Assembly (NCBI GenBank): GCA_900755685.1
Contig: CAAEHI010000041.1
Location: 1-64,000 of the forward strand
From: an uncultured Collinsella sp.
Lineage (GTDB): Bacteria > Actinomycetota > Coriobacteriia > Coriobacteriales > Coriobacteriaceae
DNA length: 64,000 bases
Reading direction: 5' to 3'
Shown here: piece after piece, positions 57,667-64,000 of the stretch
Layout: each line of letters starts with the position of its first letter
Position numbering within the stretch: the first letter of the stretch is position 1
Program-made: the position numbers and the translations under genes
The notes under the pieces: generated by a model
Told to the model about the DNA's origin: nothing
Databases searched by the model: none
What the model saw: only the letters and a program-made list of their open reading frames with translations

Positions 57667-57830
57667 GTTTCCTCCCATTCCTCCTTCTATGCACGTAACA
57701 TGCGGTATTTATTATAGGCACTCAGCAAAAACTTTCGACGCTGATTGCGCTTTACCACACAAAAGTATTTTCTGCATTGCAAGGGTTTTTGCTCTAAATG
57801 GTCGTATTTCTCGGTGGACGGCATACACAA

Positions 57831-57866
57831 ACGGGGGCATTCCGCATAAATGCGAAACACCCCCGT
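57831..57866 (-). terminator. Terminator of hisS
   Basis: ACGGGGG and CCCCCGT with a partly paired interior (TTCGCAT region). On the minus strand it is followed by TTTG. Confidence 0.7.
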
Positions 57867-57923
57867 AACAATCGCTCGCAATGGACGGAACACTTAAGCG
57901 GGTCCGCAGCTCAAAAAGATGCG

Positions 57924-59237
57924 CTACAGGCGCTCGCGAACCGCCTCGACGACGTTGGCCAGATCGGCAAGAACCTCTTCGTGGCTCTCCATGTCGCGCA
58001 CCTTGACCTTGCCGGCGGCAAGCTCGTCGCCACCTAGGACCAAGATGAGCTTGGCGCCTACCTTATCGGCCTGCTTAAACTGGGCCTTGAGCGAACGGCC
58101 CTGATAGTCGGCCTCGGTCACGATGCCTGCGGCGCGAAGCTCCTGCGTGATGGCAAAGACGTTCTGGCGCAGCTCTTTGCCGGCGTTGGCGACATAGACG
58201 CACGGAGCCTCATCGGCACCCAAATCGCTGCCAAAGGCCTGCAGGGCCAGGAGGGCGCGCTCAAAACCGACGGCAAAGCCGACGCCCGCCGTGGGCTTGC
58301 CACCCTCGAGCTCGACCAGGCCGTCGTAGCGGCCGCCGCCACCGATGGAGCCGACGCCGGCGCCGGGGGCCTCGACCTCAAAGACAGTACGGGTGTAGTA
58401 GTCCAGGCCGCGCACCAGGGTGGGATCCTCGACATACTCGATACCGGCGGCATCCAGATAGCGCTTGACCTGCTCGTAGTGCTCACGGCACTCGTCGCAC
58501 AGGTTGTCACCCATCAGCGGAGCCTCGGCCATGATCTCGCGGCAGTGGTCGTTCTTGCAGTCGAAGGCACGCAGCGGGTTGAGCTCGGCGCGCTCACGGC
58601 ACTCGTCGCACATCTCGTCGGCGTGATCGAGGATGAACTGCTTGACCTGCTCGCGATAGGCCGGACGGCACTGGGCATCGCCCATCGAGTTGATGAGCAG
58701 GCGAAGCTTGGAAAGGTCGAAGCCCAGGCGCTTGTAGAACTCCATGAGCATGATGATGCACTCGGCGTCGGCAGCCGGATCGGGAGCGCCGAGCCATTCG
58801 ATGCCCACCTGGTGGAACTGGCGCAGGCGGCCCTTCTGGGGACGCTCGCCGCGGAACATGGCCTCGGCATAGTAGGCCTTAAACGGCGTGGAGCCCTGAG
58901 GCACCAGGTTGTTCTCCACGACGGCGCGCACCACACCGGCCGTGCCCTCGGGACGAAGCGCCAGGCGCTGCTTGGGCTTGAGCTTGGTATCGGTACCCTC
59001 GGTAAAGACGCGCTCCAGGTTGGCGCCGCTAAACACGCGGAACATCTCCTTGCGCACGACGTCGGTCGACTGGCCGATGCCGTGGACAAAGACGTCCACC
59101 TGCTCGATCGCGGGCGTTTCGATGGGCTTAAAGCCAAACGGCTCGAATACGCCAGCCGCAATCTGCTGCATCTTTTGCCAAGCGCGCATCTCGGCGCCGA
59201 TAAGGTCGCGGGTTCCCTCCGCCTTCTGTGCCTGCAT
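57924..59237 (-). CDS. hisS: Histidyl-tRNA synthetase
   Basis: A 437-residue class II synthetase. Landmarks are GTRDLIGAEMRAW at the start, the histidine motifs GRLRQFHQVG and LVRGLDYYTRTVFE, and the C-terminal anticodon-binding domain. The middle insertion carries paired cysteines (CDECRE, FDCKNDHC, CDECREHY) that probably bind zinc, a feature of some bacterial HisRS. I start at 59237 (MQAQKAEGT) with AAAGG upstream. The leader contains no recognised T-box. Confidence 0.95.
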   Translation of the reverse strand: MQAQKAEGTRDLIGAEMRAWQKMQQIAAGVFEPFGFKPIETPAIEQVDVFVHGIGQSTDVVRKEMFRVFSGANLERVFTEGTDTKLKPKQRLALRPEGTAGVVRAVVENNLVPQGSTPFKAYYAEAMFRGERPQKGRLRQFHQVGIEWLGAPDPAADAECIIMLMEFYKRLGFDLSKLRLLINSMGDAQCRPAYREQVKQFILDHADEMCDECRERAELNPLRAFDCKNDHCREIMAEAPLMGDNLCDECREHYEQVKRYLDAAGIEYVEDPTLVRGLDYYTRTVFEVEAPGAGVGSIGGGGRYDGLVELEGGKPTAGVGFAVGFERALLALQAFGSDLGADEAPCVYVANAGKELRQNVFAITQELRAAGIVTEADYQGRSLKAQFKQADKVGAKLILVLGGDELAAGKVKVRDMESHEEVLADLANVVEAVRERL

Positions 59238-59302
59238 GGGCAAACACCTTTCTTTTGTATCGCGTCATAGGTAGTGGATATTATACGGCACAAAGCAGCA
59301 AC

Positions 59303-59362
59303 GCGGCGGCGCGTCTGACCGAACGAGGGTATGGGGGCTCGTTCGGCCAGATGCGCCGCCGC
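59303..59362. repeat. Long palindrome upstream of hisS
   Basis: GCGGCGGCGC/GCGCCGCCGC outer arms and CCGAACGAG/CTCGTTCGG inner arms around ten bases. Confidence 0.75.
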
Positions 59363-59368
59363 TGTTTG

Positions 59369-59432
59369 TGATCCCTTTTCCTCCGTCCCCTTCGGATCGC
59401 GTGATCTGTTGGGGACGGAGGAAAAGGGATCA
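59369..59432. repeat. Family D palindrome
   Basis: Perfect 22-bp arms beginning TGATCCCTTTTCCTCCGTCC around a 20-bp centre. A possible half copy lies near 12600. Confidence 0.85.
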
Positions 59433-59442
59433 TTTCGTAGGC

Positions 59443-59506
59443 CCGTGGCCGCCTTGGAAACCGAATGATGGTACGAGCATCCATTCGGCTTCCAAGGCGG
59501 CCACGG
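59443..59506. repeat. Palindrome at the break of an MFS gene
   Basis: Outer arms CCGTGGCCGCCTTGGAA and complement (17 bp, perfect) with inner CCGAATG/CATTCGG. The MFS reading frame runs into it and ends. Confidence 0.75.
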
Positions 59507-59849
59507 ACAGAACGGGGCGAACAGAAAAGAGCACGTAGACCTGCCACAGCTCACCGACAAAGCTCATGCCAGCAAGCACCGCCGAGGTAGCGATAACGGT
59601 GAGCGAGCCCAATACGCGGCCACTCACCTTATCGGCAACATGACCGATAACGAGCGAACCCACGACGCTCACCACGGTGGAGATGACATTGGAGACGTTG
59701 TACTGCGCAAGGGAAATACCCAGGTCGCTGACGATCAGCGGCTGGAACAGGCTCATGCAATTGACAAAAATCGTGTAACGCGTGGCCATGATCACGAAGC
59801 CGGAGGCAACCACGAGTCAGCCGGGGAAGAACTTACGCTGCTGGGGCAT
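59507..59849 (-). pseudogene. Broken MFS transporter gene
   Basis: The reading frame begins ATG at 59849 (MPQQRKFFPG) with AAAAGGAG upstream, hits TGA at 59817-59819, and continues VVASGFVIMATRYTIFVNC then five membrane-like stretches of an MFS N-terminal half (SLVIGHVADKVSGRVLG is the motif A loop). The TGA stands where the family would have Trp, so TGG to TGA is likely. The second half of the gene is missing; sequence homology stops at the palindrome. Two independent lesions mark it as dead. Confidence 0.75.
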
Positions 59850-59888
59850 ACTGCTCCTTTTAGACAAACGAATAGCCTGCGCCGGGTG

Positions 59889-59978
59889 CCGGTAGTGCCC
59901 AAGATTGCCTTGAAAGACAAGGGCATAGGCCTTACGGCCATGCCCGCAGGCTTGAAAGGCAAGGTTGGGTGCTACCGG
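59889..59978. repeat. Nested palindrome, element III
   Basis: Outer arms CCGGTAGtGCCCAA and TTGGGTGCTACCGG; inner hairpin GGGCATaGGCC/GGCCATGCCC; between them TTGAAAGACAAGG (59910) and TTGAAAGGCAAGG (59952) in the same direction. The right arm includes the stop codon and final codons of the M20 gene. Confidence 0.75.
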
Positions 59979-61264
59979 TGGTCGGCGATATAGCCCAAAG
60001 CGACGGCGGTATAGGCCGCGGCACCGAGCGGCAGCTCGGCATCGTTAAAACGTGCCTTGGGATGGTGCTGGGCAAAGTGTTCGTCCGTGTCGGTTACGGC
60101 CGCGCCCACGGTAAAGTACGCACTCGGAATCTCGCTCGAGATAAGCGCGAAGTCCTCACTCGCCATGGCATGGAAAAGCGGCAAGAAAGCCGCCTTGGGC
60201 AGCACTGCGCCCACGTAGCCAAGCGACGCCTGAGTCATATCGCTGTCGAGTACAAGCGGCGGAACATCCGAAAGCGCCTCGATGGTCGCCGGCGTACGAT
60301 AGGTCGTGGCAACGCCGTTAACGACCTCCGCGATGCGGGTCTTTAGGTGAGCCATGAGCTCAACATCAAAGCCGCGCAGCGTTCCCTCGAGCACGCAGGT
60401 GTCGGGGATGACGTTGGCCGCCAAGCCGCCGGCGAACTTACCAACGGTAAGTGCGACTTCCTTGGCCGCCGGCACCTCGCGGGAGATAAGCTCCTGGAGC
60501 GCCAGGTGCACATGGACGCCTGCCGTGATGGGGTCGATGCAAATCTCGGGGCTCGAGCCATGGCCGCCCTTGCCCTGAAGCGTGATGCGAAAACCGTACA
60601 CGCCCGAAAGCGCCGGGCTGCCGTAGAGCACCAGGCCAAGCGGCGACTGGCTGTTGACATGCATGGCAAAGGCCGCCTGAGGGCGCGGGTTCTCGAGCAA
60701 GCCGTCGGCGATAGCAGCGCGTGCTCCCTCAAAGGTCTCCTCACCCGGCTGGAACAGCAGTTTGACGGTAGCATTGGCGTCGACGAGCTCGGCCTCGCGG
60801 GCCTTGAGCAGGCGCGCCGCACCAAGCAGGGCCGTCGCGTGCATATCGTGACCGCAAGCATGCATGCAGCCATTGGTGGATGCAAAGGGCTCGCCGGATT
60901 CCTCGACAACGGGAAGGGCATCCATATCGCCTCGGAGCATGACGACCGTTCCGGCCTGCTCGTCCTTGCACGTGCCATTGCCCTGAGCGGCCGCACCGGC
61001 ACCGATCAGGCCAACGACGCAGGAACCGTCGACGAGCGTGGTATGGGGGATGTCCATCTCGTCCAGACGTGCCTGGATATAGGCAGACGTCTGCGGAAGA
61101 TTGTTACCCAGCTCGGGCATCTGGTGTAGATCGTGTCGCCATGCAGCAAGCTCGTCTGCAAAAGCCTGAGCTTCTGCGACAAGACCGTCACCGATAGCGG
61201 CCTGCGCCGCCGCGGTGGCCTGGGGCGATGGTTGCGGTTGAAAATCGGACAGAGCTGATGCCAT
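59972..61264 (-). CDS. M20 family amidohydrolase
   Basis: A 430-residue zinc-dependent amidohydrolase of the M20D group (IAA-amino acid hydrolase, N-acyl amino acid and aminobenzoyl-glutamate hydrolases). Metal-binding motifs: HACGHDMHA, FQPGEE, and HAMASEDF near the end; the dimerisation domain carries GKGGHGSSPE. The start at 61264 (MASALSDF) has GGAGGG five bases upstream. The substrate is unknown. Single gene, followed by element III; a dyad GCACTTT/AAAGTGC lies 31 bp before the start. Confidence 0.87.
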   Translation of the reverse strand: MASALSDFQPQPSPQATAAAQAAIGDGLVAEAQAFADELAAWRHDLHQMPELGNNLPQTSAYIQARLDEMDIPHTTLVDGSCVVGLIGAGAAAQGNGTCKDEQAGTVVMLRGDMDALPVVEESGEPFASTNGCMHACGHDMHATALLGAARLLKAREAELVDANATVKLLFQPGEETFEGARAAIADGLLENPRPQAAFAMHVNSQSPLGLVLYGSPALSGVYGFRITLQGKGGHGSSPEICIDPITAGVHVHLALQELISREVPAAKEVALTVGKFAGGLAANVIPDTCVLEGTLRGFDVELMAHLKTRIAEVVNGVATTYRTPATIEALSDVPPLVLDSDMTQASLGYVGAVLPKAAFLPLFHAMASEDFALISSEIPSAYFTVGAAVTDTDEHFAQHHPKARFNDAELPLGAAAYTAVALGYIADHR

Positions 61265-61294
61265 AGAAGCCCTCCAGTAACGTTTTTGCAGTAC

Positions 61295-61316
61295 GCACTT
61301 TGATAGCGTAAAGTGC
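61295..61316. promoter_or_regulatory. Dyad upstream of the M20 gene
   Basis: GCACTTT and AAAGTGC around eight bases in the expected promoter region, possibly an operator. Confidence 0.4.
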
Positions 61317-61348
61317 AAGGTACAACTGTAAGGGCATGACATAAAAAT

Positions 61349-61367
61349 GCCGCCCTGGGAGGGCGGC
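61349..61367 (-). terminator. Terminator of the EamA gene
   Basis: GCCGCCCT and AGGGCGGC with a 3-base loop, followed by ATTTTTATG on the minus strand. Confidence 0.88.
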
Positions 61368-61379
61368 GCAACAAGTTGT

Positions 61380-62363
61380 TTACAATTGCGGGTGTGATTT
61401 TCGGCGCAAGAAATCGAAATGCGTCTCGCTCAAGATAATCGAAAGAAAGATGAGCGCGAAGCCGGCGAGCAGGCGCGAGGTGAGCGCCTCCCCCATCAGC
61501 AGCACCGAGAACAGCACGCCCGAAGGCGACTCCATCGAAAGGAGCAGTGAGCCCGTCGAGGCCGAGACATGCGCCAGGCCGACGTTTTGGATGAGCAGAG
61601 CCGCGCATGTGCAACCAACCGAGAGAAACGCCATCGCGCTGATAAAGCTCGGCGTCCACACGGACAGAGGCGCTTGGGTCTCGAATAGCAGCGACGTTGC
61701 CAGGCTCAGCACGCCGTTGCCCACAAACATCCAAAACGTGATGACGTTGATGTCCATTTTGCGACCGTACTTGGCAGTCACCGCCATCTGGATGGCGAAA
61801 AAGACCGCACCCGCCAGCGTAATGACATCACCGATGTTGAATTCAACGCTATCGAGCGCTACCAAGCCAATGCCCGCCAAGCACAGCAGCGCCGCGCCCA
61901 GGTTATAGCGGGTGAGTTTTTCGCCGCTCAGAAAATAGCTCGCGAACGGCACAACGATGCAATACGTGCCCGTCAAAAAAGCATTCTTGCCCGCCGTGGT
62001 GTGCGCCAGACCGACTGTCTGCAGGGCGTAGGCGGCCCACATAAGTGCGCCCATGCCAAGTCCGACGATAAGGTTGCGGGCGTTGAGGTGCGCGATGATG
62101 CGCTTGTGGAAGATGAAAAACATGACCAACGCCGCAGGCAGAAAGCGCACGTAGAGCAGTTCGAACACCGGAATGGTGCCGAGCGCGTCCTTCATGGTCG
62201 TAAAGGAGTAGCCCCAGACGACTGCCACCGAAAGCAGCAGGACTTTCCAGAACAGCGGCGAGCGAGCGCCGGCGCCGCGGGAGGTGCCGCCCGCGCCCAG
62301 GTCCTCGCGAGCAACAGGGCTATCGGGCATCATTTCGATATTGTCAGTGGCATGCTGGGCCAT
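61380..62363 (-). CDS. EamA/DMT family transporter
   Basis: A 327-residue drug/metabolite transporter with ten hydrophobic segments in two EamA repeats, after a hydrophilic N-terminus of 38 residues. Typical segments are VVWGYSFTTMKDALG in the first repeat, AAYALQTVGLAHTTAGKNAFL, and LLSMESPSGVLFSVLLMGE in the second. It probably exports amino acids or similar metabolites. GAGGA is upstream of the ATG. It is separated from the M20 gene by a terminator. Confidence 0.83.
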   Translation of the reverse strand: MAQHATDNIEMMPDSPVAREDLGAGGTSRGAGARSPLFWKVLLLSVAVVWGYSFTTMKDALGTIPVFELLYVRFLPAALVMFFIFHKRIIAHLNARNLIVGLGMGALMWAAYALQTVGLAHTTAGKNAFLTGTYCIVVPFASYFLSGEKLTRYNLGAALLCLAGIGLVALDSVEFNIGDVITLAGAVFFAIQMAVTAKYGRKMDINVITFWMFVGNGVLSLATSLLFETQAPLSVWTPSFISAMAFLSVGCTCAALLIQNVGLAHVSASTGSLLLSMESPSGVLFSVLLMGEALTSRLLAGFALIFLSIILSETHFDFLRRKSHPQL

Positions 62364-62564
62364 AGGGCATCCTCGCGCTCAATCTGGGCGTGGTGTCCGC
62401 ACGCGTATGGCTGCGTGCCGCCTCATGGTCAAATAAAAACAGGGCGCACCGGACCCCCGGCACGCCCCGCTACTGTAGCAACAACCAAGCAGCCCGTGCA
62501 ATTCACTACGCTAAAGCATCGGGTTGGAAGATCTCGATGTTCCGACGGCGTTTACGTTGCTGAA

Positions 62565-64000
62565 CTAAATCAATTTGGTTGACTCCAGTTTTTCGATGAT
62601 CCAGTCGTTGGCTTTGATGACCGGGCGGCGGAAGACGACGCCCAGTGCCAGCGACGGAATCAGATAGCTCGCCAGAATGCCTAGCTCAATCCAGTACTCC
62701 ATGTGGTACGCACCGGCCATGGCGGCATGCATGGCGTTGATGCCGTGGGTGAACGGCAGGAACGGATAGATCGCCTGGAACACGGGGCCGGTCATCTCGA
62801 TGGGGAACGTGCCGCCCGAACCGCCGACCTGCATGACCAGCAGCACGACGGCGAGCGCCTTGCCGATATCGCCAAACGAAACCGTAAGCGTGTAGACGAT
62901 ATTGGAGAACACGAGACTCGCGACCCAGCCCGCCAGCACAAACTGCAGCGGGTCGTCGCACTGGATGCCAAAGAACAGGATGTCGCCCGCACACACGAGC
63001 GTTGCCTGCAGCAGGGCCAGACCGCCAAAGAACAGGTAGCGGCCCAGGTAGATCTCGTGCAGGCGCACGGGGATGAGCTCGTTGATAAGCTCATCGTCAA
63101 CCGAGACCTTCATCATGGCCGCCAGCACAATCGAGCCCACCCAGAGCGACAGAATCGTGTAGAACGGTGCCATGGCCGAACCGTAGTTGCGGATCGGATA
63201 GACCGGCTTGCGATCGAGCGCGACGGGGCCGGAAAGCGACACGGCCAGACCCTCGGGATCATTGCCGATCATCGTCTTGATCGTAGCGAGGTCATCCGAC
63301 ATCAAGGCGCCGTCGAGCTCGTCCTTAAACGCACTGATCTTGTCCGACGCCTCGCCCAGCTGATCAGAAGCCTTGTTGACCAGCTTTGCAGCCTTGGAGA
63401 GGCCCTTTGCCAGCGAACCGGATGCGTCGGTCAGGCCGTCTACGGCGCTATCCAGATCGCCCGAGATACCATCGAGCGAGTCTAGAATGCCCGAGACGGT
63501 CTTCTTGAGCTCCTTGGCCTTAACCGAGAACGTGGAATCGTAATCGGATTTGGCGCCCGCGATGCCGGCCTTGGCATCGGCGATGGCCTGATCGACCTCG
63601 GCACGCGACTTATTAACCTCTGCCATGCTGTCAGAGAGAGACTTCGCGGTGGCCGTCAAGTCCTTGGCGTTGTTGCGATACTCCACAGCAATCCTGCTCA
63701 GCGATGTTGCCACAGACTTGAGGCTGTCCTGGAGTTTTTCGTCAGTCACCTGATCGGCAAAGCTGCGGAGCTGGTCGGCCGTGGCGTCGATATCGTCGGC
63801 ACGCGTGTTGAGCGCCGCCGCGGCATCGTTGAGCTGGGACACTGTAAGGTCGACATGTTGATTCGCGGCATCAAATGCCTTCGCAAGCTCGGCGGACACG
63901 TTGTCAAACGAGCCCGCGCTTCCGTCAATCGCGGCATTGATGGCGTCGTTGGCGTCCTTCAGCGCTTCCTTGGAATCGCTAATACCGCTCTTGACATGCT
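62565..64000 (-). CDS. YhgE/Pip family membrane protein (partial)
   Basis: The frame is open to the window edge, giving at least 478 residues. The N-terminal visible part is a long helical, coiled-coil-like region rich in Ala, Asp and Ser. The C-terminal 200 residues hold about six membrane segments and resemble the ABC-2-type domain of YhgE/Pip (phage infection) proteins, for example FGDIGKALAVVLLVMQVGGS and FPIEMTGPVFQAIYPFLPF. Relatives are large envelope proteins linked to phage receptor function and type VII secretion. The start lies outside the window. Confidence 0.85.
   Translation of the reverse strand, partial: HVKSGISDSKEALKDANDAINAAIDGSAGSFDNVSAELAKAFDAANQHVDLTVSQLNDAAAALNTRADDIDATADQLRSFADQVTDEKLQDSLKSVATSLSRIAVEYRNNAKDLTATAKSLSDSMAEVNKSRAEVDQAIADAKAGIAGAKSDYDSTFSVKAKELKKTVSGILDSLDGISGDLDSAVDGLTDASGSLAKGLSKAAKLVNKASDQLGEASDKISAFKDELDGALMSDDLATIKTMIGNDPEGLAVSLSGPVALDRKPVYPIRNYGSAMAPFYTILSLWVGSIVLAAMMKVSVDDELINELIPVRLHEIYLGRYLFFGGLALLQATLVCAGDILFFGIQCDDPLQFVLAGWVASLVFSNIVYTLTVSFGDIGKALAVVLLVMQVGGSGGTFPIEMTGPVFQAIYPFLPFTHGINAMHAAMAGAYHMEYWIELGILASYLIPSLALGVVFRRPVIKANDWIIEKLESTKLI

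Overview
The window reads as a high-GC, gut-type actinobacterial chromosome segment, most likely Collinsella or a close Coriobacteriia relative. This is inference from content: a short type I glutamine synthetase beside an orphan OmpR-type (GlnR-like) regulator, a full hexuronate pathway, an FeoA/FeoA/FeoB/Cys-rich set, nickel-pincer lactate racemase genes, several LacI regulators, and intergenic spaces packed with long palindromes. I see no rRNA, tRNA, CRISPR array, prophage or intact insertion sequence.

Layout. 1-661: edge of a gene and a cut-down secreted protein. 1167-3492: HAD phosphatase and MFS exporter. 3758-6122: molybdopterin operon moaA then a moaC-mobB fusion. 6358-7395: PD-(D/E)XK-like protein bracketed by repeats. 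7713-9961: MATE pump plus its MerR regulator. 10026-16417: ligA, htrA, GlnR-like regulator, glnA. 16553-22572: KDG/KDPG catabolism (LacI, kdgK, eda, GntR), HIT protein and a YczE-like membrane protein, with two kinds of structured leader elements. 22686-24281: ATPase and a GntR pseudogene. 24381-27748: OYE-like and GltD-like oxidoreductases. 27956-35460: hexuronate operon uxaC-transporter-uxaB-uxaA with its LacI regulator. 35608-38938: ferrous iron uptake. 39127-41260: HPr and an amino acid permease. 41414-46274: EbgA/EbgC beta-galactosidase and LacI. 46580-49259: aspS, serB. 49374-53972: lactate racemase locus larB-larC1-tetR and larA-larD. 54853-59237: ppc and hisS. 59443-64000: broken MFS gene, M20 hydrolase, EamA transporter and a partial YhgE/Pip protein.

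How it fits together. Hexuronates enter through the GPH transporter, are isomerised by UxaC, reduced by UxaB, dehydrated by UxaA to KDG, phosphorylated by KdgK and split by Eda. Two operator types mark this regulon: GTGAACGTTCAC (uxaC promoter) and CGAAACCGATTTCG (kdgK promoter). Both occur upstream of the YczE-like gene.

The most interesting signal is a pair of covarying structured elements in that regulon. One is an 18-bp hairpin with a fixed 22-nt loop, in the leaders of kdgK and the YczE-like gene. The other is a multi-stem motif of about 110-120 nt with three conserved blocks and a terminator-like 3' end, directly before eda and the YczE-like gene. Each occurs twice, with stems changed by compensatory substitutions. 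They look like cis-regulatory RNAs, possibly undescribed. Other items worth a look are nested palindromes carrying direct repeats around their core, a 62-bp tandem hairpin array, a 10-bp helically phased repeat before an ATPase gene, an HPr with Asp at position 46, and a LarC lacking its second domain.
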